A stretch of DNA of 39,677 nucleotides from assembly GCA_019119265.1 (NCBI GenBank), contig DWXI01000080.1:1-39677 (forward strand). Reading direction: 5' to 3'. This stretch comes from Candidatus Mediterraneibacter intestinigallinarum. Its GTDB lineage: Bacteria > Bacillota > Clostridia > Lachnospirales > Lachnospiraceae. The translations under genes and the position numbers were made by a program. Each line of letters starts with the position of its first letter. The stretch's first letter is position 1. Below are positions 24,276 through 33,010 of this stretch, piece by piece. The notes under the pieces were generated by a model. The model saw only the letters and a list, made by a program, of their open reading frames with translations. It had not been told where the DNA came from and ran no database searches.

Positions 24276-25208
24276 TTATTCCTCTTCCCTGTAAAACAAT
24301 GCATTTACGAACTCTTCCGAATTAAATTTCTGCAGATCGTCGATCGTCTCGCCAACACCGATATATTTCACCGGAATTCCCAGCTCCGCCTGGATTGCCA
24401 CCGCAATACCGCCTTTCGCTGTTCCATCCATCTTTGTGAGGATCACTCCCGTAATCTCCGCCACTTCATTGAATTCCTTTGCCTGAGCCAGAGCATTCTG
24501 CCCTGTGGTGGCATCCAGCACGACCAGTGTCTCTCTGAACGCATCAGGATATTCTCTGTCGATCACACGATTGATCTTCCTGAGCTCTTCCATCAGATTC
24601 TTTTTATTGTGAAGCCTGCCTGCAGTATCACAGAGCAGCACATCTGCTTTTCGTGCCTTCGCTGCCGCCACGGCATCATAAATGACAGACGCCGGATCCG
24701 CTCCTTCCTGTCCTCCGATCATATCCACACCGGCACGGTTTGCCCATTCTTTGAGTTGCTCTCCAGCGGCCGCGCGGAAGGTATCTGCTGCTGCAAGAAT
24801 GACACGTTTTCCCTGGGCTTTTAATTTTCCCGCCAGTTTTCCAATGGTCGTAGTCTTTCCCACTCCATTTACACCGATCACAAAAACAACCGACGTCCTG
24901 TTTTCAAATTCATAGGCGGTCTCTCCAACATCCATCTGTTCCCTGATGCTGTCGATCAGCAGCTGACGGCACTCCAACGGCTCTTTGATATGCTGTGTGC
25001 GAACTTTTTCTTTCAGGTCTTCCAGAATATCCATTGTTGCCCGTACGCCCAGATCTCCCATGATCAGAGTTTCTTCCAATTCCTCATAAAAGTCGTCATC
25101 TATCTTGGAAAAGCCGTGAAATATGCTGTCCATGCCGGATACAATATTATCTCTGGTCTTTGTAAGTCCTGACACAAGGCGCTTAAAAAAGCCTTTCTTT
25201 TCTTCCAT
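24276..25208 (-). CDS. ftsY: Signal recognition particle receptor FtsY
   Basis: This 310-residue GTPase docks the SRP-ribosome complex at the membrane. The N domain (about 1-95) starts EEKKGFFKRLVSGLTKTRDNIVSGMDSIF. The G domain has GVNGVGKTTTIGKLAG (P-loop), DTFRAAAGEQLKEW, DTAGRLHNKK, TKMDGTAKGG and GVGETIDDLQKFN. It lacks the long acidic A domain of E. coli FtsY, as is usual in Firmicutes. It follows smc by 34 bases. Confidence 0.98.
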   Translation of the reverse strand: MEEKKGFFKRLVSGLTKTRDNIVSGMDSIFHGFSKIDDDFYEELEETLIMGDLGVRATMDILEDLKEKVRTQHIKEPLECRQLLIDSIREQMDVGETAYEFENRTSVVFVIGVNGVGKTTTIGKLAGKLKAQGKRVILAAADTFRAAAGEQLKEWANRAGVDMIGGQEGADPASVIYDAVAAAKARKADVLLCDTAGRLHNKKNLMEELRKINRVIDREYPDAFRETLVVLDATTGQNALAQAKEFNEVAEITGVILTKMDGTAKGGIAVAIQAELGIPVKYIGVGETIDDLQKFNSEEFVNALFYREEE

Positions 25209-25242
25209 TGTGTTACATCTCCTTCTTTCTCATTCACATTTG

Positions 25243-28200
25243 CTATTTATCCAGTTCGTTCTCCAGAAGATCCACAGATACCAATGTGGACACCCCTTTC
25301 TCCTGCATCGTGATGCCATACAGACGATCCGCCAGCGACATCGTACCCCGACGGTGCGTGATCACAATAAACTGAGTGTTTTCCGTCAGCTTATGGAGAT
25401 ACCGGGCGAACCTGGTCACGTTGTTGTCATCCAGAGCCGCTTCGATCTCATCCAGAAGACAGAAGGGAGACGGTTTCAGATTCTGAATAGCGAACAACAG
25501 GGAAATCGCAGTCAGAGCTTTCTCCCCGCCCGAGAGCTGCATCATATTCTGTAGTTTCTTTCCGGGCGGCTGAGCGATAATGCGTATGCCTGCCTCCAGG
25601 ATATCCTCATCTTCCATGAGCTCCAGTGTTCCCTTTCCTCCTCCGAAAAGCTCCCGGAATACAATATTGAACTCCTCCGCAATCCGCTTGAACTGTTCGC
25701 TAAACTGCTTTCTCATAGCTGCATCCAGCTCATCGATGATCTGAACCAGGGTAGCCTCAGCCTCCACAAGGTCGTCATGCTGCCCTTTTAGGAATTCATA
25801 TCTCTCGGACACATTTTTATAGTCCTCGATGGCATTGACGTTGACGGTTCCCAGCTGTCTGATCTCATTTTTCAGTGTCTGTATCTGCCGTTTCATATAT
25901 GCAAGATCCGTAAGGTTCGGATTCCTCAGTTCCATGGCATGATTATATGTGATCTCGTACTCCTCCCACATATAATTCATCTGCTTTTCAGATGACGCTT
26001 CATATGATTCCTTCTGGCTGTTCAGACGGAAGCATTCTTTATCGAGAGAGGAAATGTGTTTAGAAAGTTCCTCGCGCATACGAAGAAAATCTTTATGTTT
26101 CTGATTAAGTTCATCTCTTTTCTTCGTTTGCTCTTCTATTTCCCTTCTGATCTCCTCAAAAAGTTCCTTTGAATCTTCAATAGTCTTTCTAAGATCGATA
26201 ATCTGTGCTTCTTTCGCCCGTATTTCTTCGGATGCACTGTCCTTGTTCTGATCCAGTTCTTTTAGCTCTTCCTGGAATTTACCGATCTCTTCCTCGATAC
26301 GGGATATATTTTCACTGATAAATTCATTCTGCTGTTCCAGGGCTGCAAGAGCCAGGTGAACCTCTTCCGACTGTTTCAGTCGGATGCTTTCCGTCTCTTT
26401 CTCCTCTTCAACCTCTCTTTGCAGACTCTCGATTCCGGCATTTAATTCCTGTTCCAGGCTCTCGGACGTCTCCAGTTCCATCTGGATGGACTCTTCATTT
26501 TCAGCAATCTTGAGAAGCTGTTTCTCCAGCGTCTGCTGCTCGTCGGCAAATCTGTCATGCCGCTCTTTTGCCTCTCTCTGACGGATCCTTGTCTGCTCCA
26601 CATTCATCTTTTCTGTGTTTTCCCGTACAGATGCTCTGCGCAATTCCTTCTGAATCTCATCGATCACATTATAACAGGCGGCGCGCTCACTTTTTATGCT
26701 GCTGACCTGTTTTTCCATGTTGTCCATATCACTTTTTAACATGGAGACAGTTTTCTCAAATTCTTCTATCTCACGTCGACGGCTCAAGAGATTGCTTGAA
26801 TTCTTAAACGCACCTCCTGTCATGGAACCGCCGGGATTGATCAGTTCCCCTTCCAGAGTCACGAGGCGCAGAGACTGGCGATATTTCCTCGCAATCCTGA
26901 TTCCGTCGTCAATCGTCCTAACAACGATCGTCCTTCCGAGCAGCTGGTCCGCCAGGCCGTCAAAACGCCGTTCCACATGCACCAATGTGTTTGCAAGACC
27001 GATCACTCCGCTTTCTTTCAAAGCTTCCGGATTGCGGATCCCACCGCTTCCATGCATACTGGTAAGGGGAAGGAACGTTGCCCGGCCGAATTTATTCGTC
27101 TTCAGAAATGCGATCATCCGCTTTGCCGTATCTTCATTATCTGTAACAATATTCTGGATACTTCCACCCAGCGCGGTCTCAATAGCGATTTCATACTCTT
27201 TATCCACTTTAATGATATCAGCCACTACCCCGATCAGGCCTTTTTCCCTGTCTTTATTGGCCATCACTTTCCGGATACTGTTTCCGTATCCGTCATACCG
27301 CTCCGTTATATTTTTAAGCGATTCCAGCCGTGAAGATTCTCTGTGATAGGCCGTCTGCCCGATTCGGAGTTTCTCCTGTTTCTCATTGAGCTCTTTTTGA
27401 AGATGTTCGATCTTCTGCTCATTCTCCGCGATCTGAACATTATATCCGCGGATTGTTTCCTGCACCTTCTCCAGCTCTTCCTCATACTGCGTCAGCCGGT
27501 CTGCAAGCCGCTCTGCCTCCTCGGAAATTTCCAGCATATTCCGGGCAAGTTCAGCCTTTCTCACCGAAATCTGATCTTTTGTTGTATCGTAATGCTGGAT
27601 CTTCGCCTTTGTGGAGGCCCTGCTTCCCAGGATATCCATGATCTCCTGTTTCTTTTCCTCAATCTGTGCCGTGTGCTCTGCAATCCGGCTCTGCACTTCG
27701 ATCAGGCCTTCTTTTGCCTCCCGATCCTGTGTCTGAGCCTCCTGCAGTCTTTCCTGAACTCCGGCTTTTTCCTGATCCAGGGAACTTTTCTGTTCCTGTC
27801 TGGTTCCGATCTCTACATGAATCGTATTTGCACGGTTTCCGTAATGCTCGTCATTCATCCGCGCAGTATTAATCTGCTCCTTTAGCACATTAATCTGCCC
27901 CTCAAGCTGCTGCTTGAGAAGATTTGTCTCATTCATCTGGTTTCTGGCAGTCTCAATGGCAAGATCTATCCCTTCCACTTCTTCCTCTATGGATTCGTAT
28001 TCTGCTTTCATCTTGTCATAGCGTTCGTTTGACTCTTCCATTTCAGAGGATGCGATAGTGTACTTTTCCTCCAGCTCTTTGATCCGTTCCCGCAGACGTT
28101 CTTCTTCAAGCAGGAACATATTGATATCAAATGTCTTTAGCTCTTCTTTTTTCTTTAAATATTCTTTTGCCGTTTCTGACTGTTTCTCCAAAGGTCCAAG

Positions 28201-28803
28201 CTGTTTCTCAAGCTCCGAAAGGATGTCGTTGACACGAGTCAGATTTGTCCTCTCTTCCTCCAGCTTCTTCAGCGAAAGATTCTTACGGCGCTTAAACTTT
28301 ACGATTCCGGCCGCCTCGTCAAAAAGTTCCCTGCGTTCCTCTGGCTTTCCGCTCAAGATTTTGTCGATCTGTCCCTGGCCGATGATCGAGTATCCTTCTT
28401 TTCCGATCCCGGTGTCATAGAACATCTCGTTGATATCTTTTAACCGGCACGCAGCCCCATTGATCAGATATTCACTCTCACCGGAACGATACAGCTTACG
28501 TGTCACTGTCACTTCTTCATAATCTACAGGAAGCTTGTGATCCGAATTATCCAGAGTGATAGCAACGGAAGCATAACTGAGCGGCTTTCTGTTCTCAGTG
28601 CCGGAGAAAATCACGTCCTGCATATTTCCTCCGCGGAGCTGCTTGACTCTCTGCTCTCCGAGCACCCAGCGCACAGCGTCGGCCACATTGCTCTTTCCGC
28701 TCCCGTTCGGGCCTACGATCCCGGTGATCCCGTTATGGAAGTCAAATTTAATCTTGTTTGCAAAAGATTTGAATCCCTGCACTTCTATGTTCTTTAAATA
28801 CAT
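25243..28803 (-). CDS. smc: Chromosome condensation protein SMC
   Basis: This 1186-residue protein is a full-length bacterial SMC. The N-terminal Walker A is GPNGSGKSN (31-39). Long coiled coils flank a hinge (about 515-640) that includes RYDGYGNSIRKVM and GGSIQNIV. The C-terminal head has the signature LSGGEKALTA (1090-1099) and Walker B CLLDE (1115-1119). It acts with ScpA/ScpB, not encoded here, to organise chromosomes. It begins 12 bases after rnc. No frameshift or missing segment is apparent. Confidence 0.98.
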   Translation of the reverse strand: MYLKNIEVQGFKSFANKIKFDFHNGITGIVGPNGSGKSNVADAVRWVLGEQRVKQLRGGNMQDVIFSGTENRKPLSYASVAITLDNSDHKLPVDYEEVTVTRKLYRSGESEYLINGAACRLKDINEMFYDTGIGKEGYSIIGQGQIDKILSGKPEERRELFDEAAGIVKFKRRKNLSLKKLEEERTNLTRVNDILSELEKQLGPLEKQSETAKEYLKKKEELKTFDINMFLLEEERLRERIKELEEKYTIASSEMEESNERYDKMKAEYESIEEEVEGIDLAIETARNQMNETNLLKQQLEGQINVLKEQINTARMNDEHYGNRANTIHVEIGTRQEQKSSLDQEKAGVQERLQEAQTQDREAKEGLIEVQSRIAEHTAQIEEKKQEIMDILGSRASTKAKIQHYDTTKDQISVRKAELARNMLEISEEAERLADRLTQYEEELEKVQETIRGYNVQIAENEQKIEHLQKELNEKQEKLRIGQTAYHRESSRLESLKNITERYDGYGNSIRKVMANKDREKGLIGVVADIIKVDKEYEIAIETALGGSIQNIVTDNEDTAKRMIAFLKTNKFGRATFLPLTSMHGSGGIRNPEALKESGVIGLANTLVHVERRFDGLADQLLGRTIVVRTIDDGIRIARKYRQSLRLVTLEGELINPGGSMTGGAFKNSSNLLSRRREIEEFEKTVSMLKSDMDNMEKQVSSIKSERAACYNVIDEIQKELRRASVRENTEKMNVEQTRIRQREAKERHDRFADEQQTLEKQLLKIAENEESIQMELETSESLEQELNAGIESLQREVEEEKETESIRLKQSEEVHLALAALEQQNEFISENISRIEEEIGKFQEELKELDQNKDSASEEIRAKEAQIIDLRKTIEDSKELFEEIRREIEEQTKKRDELNQKHKDFLRMREELSKHISSLDKECFRLNSQKESYEASSEKQMNYMWEEYEITYNHAMELRNPNLTDLAYMKRQIQTLKNEIRQLGTVNVNAIEDYKNVSERYEFLKGQHDDLVEAEATLVQIIDELDAAMRKQFSEQFKRIAEEFNIVFRELFGGGKGTLELMEDEDILEAGIRIIAQPPGKKLQNMMQLSGGEKALTAISLLFAIQNLKPSPFCLLDEIEAALDDNNVTRFARYLHKLTENTQFIVITHRRGTMSLADRLYGITMQEKGVSTLVSVDLLENELDK

Positions 28804-28815
28804 ATGCCACCTGCT

Positions 28816-29505
28816 TTATCTCTGTTTTCTGAGCTTCAGGATTGCCTGATAAGCAGCCTGCTGCTCCGCAGATTTTTTCGTCCGTCCTCTGCCTCTACCA
28901 TATCCTGTGCCTTTAATCTGCACTTCCACTTCAAAAGACTTGTTATGGTCAGGCCCCTGTTCACTCACCAGATGATAAGTGATCTCACCGCTCTTTTGCG
29001 CCTGCACCATTTCCTGAAGGATAGTTTTACTATCATAAAAGAGTTTCTTGTCTTCAAGATCCGTCAGTATAAACCGGTGGATAAACTCTTTTGCACTAGT
29101 AAAACCACCATCCAGATAGACTGCGCCGATCAGCGCTTCCATCGCATCAGAAGTAACAGAATCCCTCAGTCTTCCTCCTGTGGCCTCCTCGCCTTTTCCG
29201 AGCAGGAGATAATCTCCCAGGCTGATATCCCTCGCACAGAGCGCAAGAGACGGCTCGCAGACCATACTCGCCCTCGTCTTCGTCAGTTCTCCTTCCGGTG
29301 TATGAGGAGATTCATTGAATAGATACTCGCTGGAAACCAGTTCGAGTACCGCATCTCCCAGGAATTCCAATCGCTCATTGCATCTGTACTTGGGAAGATG
29401 CCTTTCGTTCGTATAGGAACTGTGCATCATGGCCTGTTCCAAGAGGGAAAAATCCTTAAACGTATATCCTGTCTTTTTTTCCAGTTCTTTTAATTTTGTA
29501 TCCAT
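28816..29505 (-). CDS. rnc: Ribonuclease III
   Basis: This enzyme of about 229 residues cleaves double-stranded RNA in rRNA and mRNA processing. The catalytic signature is NERLEFLGDAVLELVSSEYL, with a second acidic site in DAMEALIGAVYLDGG. The C-terminal double-stranded-RNA-binding domain ends GRGRTKKSAEQQAAYQAILKL. The start is uncertain: GTG at 29514 and ATG at 29505 both have poorly spaced Shine-Dalgarno sequences, and ATG (MDTKLKELEKK) is preferred by family similarity. acpP lies upstream with a strong hairpin between. Confidence 0.96.
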   Translation of the reverse strand: MDTKLKELEKKTGYTFKDFSLLEQAMMHSSYTNERHLPKYRCNERLEFLGDAVLELVSSEYLFNESPHTPEGELTKTRASMVCEPSLALCARDISLGDYLLLGKGEEATGGRLRDSVTSDAMEALIGAVYLDGGFTSAKEFIHRFILTDLEDKKLFYDSKTILQEMVQAQKSGEITYHLVSEQGPDHNKSFEVEVQIKGTGYGRGRGRTKKSAEQQAAYQAILKLRKQR

Positions 29506-29523
29506 ATTCCTCACATTTTCTCA

Positions 29524-29560
29524 TGAAAACGAAAAAGCCCGTGTGGGCTTTTTCGTTTCA
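29524..29560 (-). terminator. Intrinsic terminator between acpP and rnc
   Basis: CGAAAAAGCCC (29530-29540) and GGGCTTTTTCG (29545-29555) form a perfect 11-bp stem with a four-base loop. It is followed on the minus strand by TTTTC, within 25 bases of the rnc start. It should lower rnc-smc-ftsY expression relative to acpP. Confidence 0.85.
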
Positions 29561-29577
29561 GATTGTAGACTTTTTAC

Positions 29578-29808
29578 TTATTCCACTGCTTTTTTGATCT
29601 GATCTAGCGCATCCTGTACAGTTACGATCTTCTCAGCCTCGTCGTTGTCGATCTCAATATCAAACTCCTCTTCGATCCCCATAATGATCTGGAAAATATC
29701 GAGGGAATCCGCGCCAAGGTCATCCACAAATGTTGTCTCCGGTTTGATCTCCTCTTTCTGAACATTGAGAACATCCGCGATAATGTCCTGAAGTTTTTCA
29801 AATTCCAT
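29578..29808 (-). CDS. acpP: Acyl carrier protein
   Basis: This 76-residue acidic helical protein carries fatty acyl chains on a phosphopantetheine arm. The attachment serine is S35 in DDLGADSLDIFQ. An in-frame ATG at 29814 also exists, but AGGAGG is two bases from it and eight bases from the ATG at 29808, so the latter (MEFEKLQDIIADVL) is chosen. It is 18 bases downstream of plsX. Confidence 0.96.
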   Translation of the reverse strand: MEFEKLQDIIADVLNVQKEEIKPETTFVDDLGADSLDIFQIIMGIEEEFDIEIDNDEAEKIVTVQDALDQIKKAVE

Positions 29809-29826
29809 AATCATATCCTCCTTGCT

Positions 29827-30858
29827 TTACTCGCGTTCTTTACTTTCCGCCTGCGTCTCCTGAATCGCTGCCTTTATTTTTTCATTGATCTTTTGTTCTT
29901 TAAATGTGACGCACTGGATAATAGAATTACATACTTCCGTGGAAGTAGAACTTCCATGGGTTTTGACTACGAGACCTTTCAGGCCCAGAAGAGGAGCCCC
30001 ACCGTACTCGCTGGCATCAAAGTCTTTAAGCGTAGCTTTGAGCGCCGGCTTAACAAGAAGCGCGCCGATCTTACTCCGAAGATCAGTCATCATTCCCTGC
30101 TTTACCTTCTTGATCAAGGCACCTCCTACCCCTTCGTAGAGCTTAAGGATCACATTTCCGACAAATGCCTCGCAAACGATCACGTCCGCCTTACCGTACG
30201 GAATTTCTCTCGCTTCTACGCTGCCGATAAAATTGATATCTTTACATGCCTTGAGAAGCGGAAACGTCTCTTTGACGAGTGCATTTCCCTTCTCCTCCTC
30301 AGCTCCGATATTTACGATGCCGACCGTAGGATTCTTCTTGCCCATCACGCTCTCCATATAGATGGAACCCATCTTTGCAAACTGTACGAGATGCGACGGG
30401 CGGGCGTCTACATTCGCCCCGCAGTCGATCAGGAGCGATACTCCTGTCAGTGTCGGAAAAAGAGGAGCAAGCGGCGGTCTCTCCACGCCTTTGATCCTGC
30501 CCACGAGCACCTGTCCTCCCACAAGGACGGCTCCCGTGCTTCCGGCCGATACAAATGCGTCAGCCTCCCCGTTCTTCACAAGCTTCATCGCCACCACGAT
30601 CGAAGAATCTTTCTTTCCCCTGATCGCCTTTACCGGCGGCTCCGCAGTCTCGATCACCTCTGTAGCATTGACGATTCTGATCTGTTCCTCAGGATAGGTA
30701 TATTTATCAAGTTCTTTTTTTATAACATTCTCCTGTCCCGTCAGTAAGATCTGAATGTCTTTTCTTTTCTGTACTGCCTCTACCGCACCCTTTACGATTT
30801 CAACAGGCGCGTTATCCCCACCCATTGCGTCAAGGGCAACTTTTGTAATCTCAGACAT
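29827..30858 (-). CDS. plsX: Phosphate acyltransferase PlsX
   Basis: This 343-residue enzyme turns acyl-ACP into acyl phosphate for PlsY. It shows VALDAMGGDNAPVEIVKGAV at the start, GSTGAVLVGGQ and RPPLAPLFPT. The frame stays open to 31026, running through a terminator and promoter, but AGGAGGAGAGAAG immediately before the ATG at 30858 fixes the start. rpmF lies upstream and acpP downstream. Because an acyl carrier protein follows, this gene's promoter also feeds fatty-acid and lipid initiation. Confidence 0.97.
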   Translation of the reverse strand: MSEITKVALDAMGGDNAPVEIVKGAVEAVQKRKDIQILLTGQENVIKKELDKYTYPEEQIRIVNATEVIETAEPPVKAIRGKKDSSIVVAMKLVKNGEADAFVSAGSTGAVLVGGQVLVGRIKGVERPPLAPLFPTLTGVSLLIDCGANVDARPSHLVQFAKMGSIYMESVMGKKNPTVGIVNIGAEEEKGNALVKETFPLLKACKDINFIGSVEAREIPYGKADVIVCEAFVGNVILKLYEGVGGALIKKVKQGMMTDLRSKIGALLVKPALKATLKDFDASEYGGAPLLGLKGLVVKTHGSSTSTEVCNSIIQCVTFKEQKINEKIKAAIQETQAESKERE

Positions 30859-30886
30859 CTTCTCTCCTCCTAACACTACTGAAATC

Positions 30887-30915
30887 ATTCTAATGTAAAA
30901 CACTATAAAAATCAA
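30887..30915 (-). promoter_or_regulatory. Promoter for plsX-acpP
   Basis: On the minus strand TTGATT (30910-30915), a 17-base spacer and TAGAAT (30887-30892) lie just after the rpmF terminator. I see no FapR-like palindrome overlapping it. Confidence 0.6.
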
Positions 30916-30918
30916 TAA

Positions 30919-30956
30919 AAAAAAGACGCAAAACACAAAGTTTTTACGTCTTTTTA
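30919..30956 (-). terminator. Terminator downstream of rpmF
   Basis: On the minus strand AAAAAGACGTAAAA pairs with TTTTGCGTCTTTTT (one G-T). The stem is A/T-rich at its base and followed by a long T run. Confidence 0.72.
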
Positions 30957-30970
30957 CCTGTGCTTTCTGA

Positions 30971-31150
30971 TTAGTCGACAGAGATGATCTCACGCTTGTT
31001 GTATGCGCCGCATGCCTTACATACACGATGCGGCATCATAAGCTCGCCGCACTTGCTGCACTTTACAAGGTTCGGAGCGCTCATCTTCCAGTTAGCTCTT
31101 CTCTTATCTCTTCTTGCTTTTGAAGATTTATTCTTTGGACAGATTGACAT
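30971..31150 (-). CDS. rpmF: Ribosomal protein L32
   Basis: This 59-residue protein begins MSICPKNKSSKARRDKRRANWKM and has a zinc ribbon, CSKCGE...CKACGA (two CXXC pairs), so it is the zinc-binding form. It is a small structural protein of the large ribosomal subunit. AAGGAGG is eight bases before the ATG and overlaps the end of the DUF177 gene, three bases upstream. The DUF177-rpmF pairing is conserved across bacteria. Confidence 0.97.
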   Translation of the reverse strand: MSICPKNKSSKARRDKRRANWKMSAPNLVKCSKCGELMMPHRVCKACGAYNKREIISVD

Positions 31151-31153
31151 AGG

Positions 31154-31681
31154 TTACACCTCCTTAAAATTCTTAAATAAGTCACGGACAACTGACATTC
31201 TAGGATCAAGCCCCGGATCTTCACAGTCACAGGACCCCGTATTCAGATTCTGACCGCATACTCTGCACAGGCCTTTGCAGTCATCACGGCAGAGCACTTT
31301 TTCCGGCCACTCTGACAAAATCTCAGAAAAAAGCATTTTGTCCACGTCAAGATGATATCCGTCAATAAAGTTTGATTCATCCAGCTCCTCTGTCAGTTCT
31401 GCGTCGGAGAGACCTATGTCTACATGCTTCGTACAGTTTATCACGAAGTCATATCTGACATCCTCCAGGCATCGGTCACATGGAATCAGAACGGTAAGGG
31501 CCGTATCGGCCGTGATAAGCAGTTCCTTTCCCTTTATATGCTCTGCCCGGACGTGAACCGGCTCGCTTTTGATAACCGGATAGTCTCCGGATCTCAGATG
31601 GATCGTCTCCATCGTGAGCGGTACAGTCTCCTCCACTGTCTTATGCTGGTCTGACAAAACGTCTGATAGGTTGATTAACAT
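31154..31681 (-). CDS. DUF177 (YceD) family protein
   Basis: This 175-residue protein has the DUF177 layout: an N-terminal beta-rich part with PCDRCLEDV (CXXC), then the conserved C-terminal segment LCRDDCKGLCRVCGQNLNTGSCDC and DPRMSVVRDLF. It is a cysteine-rich, probably metal-binding protein linked to ribosome and 23S rRNA production in E. coli and plants; the exact function is unsettled. It is first in the run that includes rpmF and plsX. Confidence 0.92.
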   Translation of the reverse strand: MLINLSDVLSDQHKTVEETVPLTMETIHLRSGDYPVIKSEPVHVRAEHIKGKELLITADTALTVLIPCDRCLEDVRYDFVINCTKHVDIGLSDAELTEELDESNFIDGYHLDVDKMLFSEILSEWPEKVLCRDDCKGLCRVCGQNLNTGSCDCEDPGLDPRMSVVRDLFKNFKEV

Positions 31682-31710
31682 AGTCGTTTTCTCCTATTCA
31701 CACCTAAACC

Positions 31711-31738
31711 ATTATATCACGGAAAATGTGTTTGTCAA
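31711..31738 (-). promoter_or_regulatory. Strong sigma-A promoter for DUF177-rpmF
   Basis: On the minus strand, a perfect TTGACA (31733-31738), a 16-base spacer and a perfect TATAAT (31711-31716) with a TG extension. The -35 box lies only 15 bases past the ackA stop. Confidence 0.88.
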
Positions 31739-31752
31739 CCAGGAAATACACT

Positions 31753-32949
31753 TTATTTTACAAGCGCCAGCGTCTCTCTTGCAATCGCCAGCTCCTCGTT
31801 AGTCGGAATTACAAACACCCTTACTTTTGAGCCCGGTTTTGTAAGCTCTTGTTCTTTGCCTCTAAGACCTGTATTGATCTCTTTATCAAAATCTACTCCA
31901 AGGTAACCGAGATAGCTGCATACCTGCTCTCTTACATAATCGTCATTTTCACCGATGCCTGCCGTAAATGCGATGCAGTCCACACCGTTCATTGCAGCCG
32001 CATAGGAGCCGACGTATTTTGCAACGTTATACGAGAATACGTCCATAGCGATCTTCGCTTTCTTGTCGCCTGAATTCATCGCGTCCGTCAGATCGCGGAA
32101 ATCGCTGGAAAGGCCGCCGGAAAGACCGAAGACGCCGGATTTCTTATTCAGCACATTCATCACACCTGCAATATCAAGATTTTCTTTCTGTGCGATAAAC
32201 TCCATGATTGCCGGATCGATGTTACCGGAACGGGTGCCCATTACAAGACCTTCAAGAGGCGTCAGGCCCATGGATGTATCAACAGATTTTCCGTTCATGA
32301 CGGCTGATACACTGGATCCATTTCCAAGGTGGCATACGATCGTCTTCAGATCCTCATAAGGCCTTTCCATAACCTCTGCAGCTCTTTTGGAGACAAAGCT
32401 GTGGCTTGTTCCGTGGAAACCATAGCGTCTCACTTTATATTTCTCATAATACTCATACGGAAGTCCGTACATATACGCTTTTTCCGGCATTGTCTGGTGA
32501 AAAGCCGTGTCAAATACAGCCACCATCGGGGTTCCCGGCATCAGTTTCTCACATGCCTCGATACCGATCAGGTTCGCCGGGTTGTGAAGAGGAGCGAGGT
32601 CATTGCACTCTGCAACTGCCTTTTTCACATCTTCCGTGATCACTACTGAAGAGGAGAACTTCTCCCCGCCGTGTACCACGCGGTGTCCTACTGCGCCAAT
32701 CTCGTCCAGACTCTTCACAACGCCTGTCTCCGGATTGGTCAGCGCCTCGATCACGAACTGGATCGCCTCAGTGTGTGTAGGCATCGGCTTGTCCGACTTC
32801 TCCTTTTCACCGCCTTCCGGCTGATAGGTCAGTCTTCCGTCGATACCGATCCTTTCACAGATTCCCTTTGCCAGCACTTCCTCTGATTCTGCATTGATGA
32901 GCTGGAATTTCAGTGAAGAACTTCCACAGTTGATTACTAATACGTTCAT
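31753..32949 (-). CDS. ackA: Acetate kinase
   Basis: This 398-residue enzyme makes ATP and acetate from acetyl phosphate. It begins MNVLVINCGSSSLKFQLI (phosphate-1 motif) and has GHRVVHGGEKF, FDTAFHQTMPE, GTSHSFVSKRAAE, HLGNGSSVSAV and FTAGIGEND. The frame extends to 32964, but GGAGG eight bases before the ATG at 32949 sets the start. It follows pta by 61 bases, the usual pta-ackA order for substrate-level ATP in fermenters. I see no terminator before the next promoter. Confidence 0.98.
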   Translation of the reverse strand: MNVLVINCGSSSLKFQLINAESEEVLAKGICERIGIDGRLTYQPEGGEKEKSDKPMPTHTEAIQFVIEALTNPETGVVKSLDEIGAVGHRVVHGGEKFSSSVVITEDVKKAVAECNDLAPLHNPANLIGIEACEKLMPGTPMVAVFDTAFHQTMPEKAYMYGLPYEYYEKYKVRRYGFHGTSHSFVSKRAAEVMERPYEDLKTIVCHLGNGSSVSAVMNGKSVDTSMGLTPLEGLVMGTRSGNIDPAIMEFIAQKENLDIAGVMNVLNKKSGVFGLSGGLSSDFRDLTDAMNSGDKKAKIAMDVFSYNVAKYVGSYAAAMNGVDCIAFTAGIGENDDYVREQVCSYLGYLGVDFDKEINTGLRGKEQELTKPGSKVRVFVIPTNEELAIARETLALVK

Positions 32950-33010
32950 TTTTCTTTCCTCCAAACAACTCTGATTTCTCTATCGGTTTCCATCCTGTAA
33001 CTGCGCGCTG

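Noticed and set aside
30859-31026. A 56-residue hydrophobic N-terminal extension of PlsX, which would look like a membrane anchor
   Set aside because: The extension is translated across the rpmF terminator and the plsX promoter. A strong ribosome binding site marks the internal ATG at 30858.
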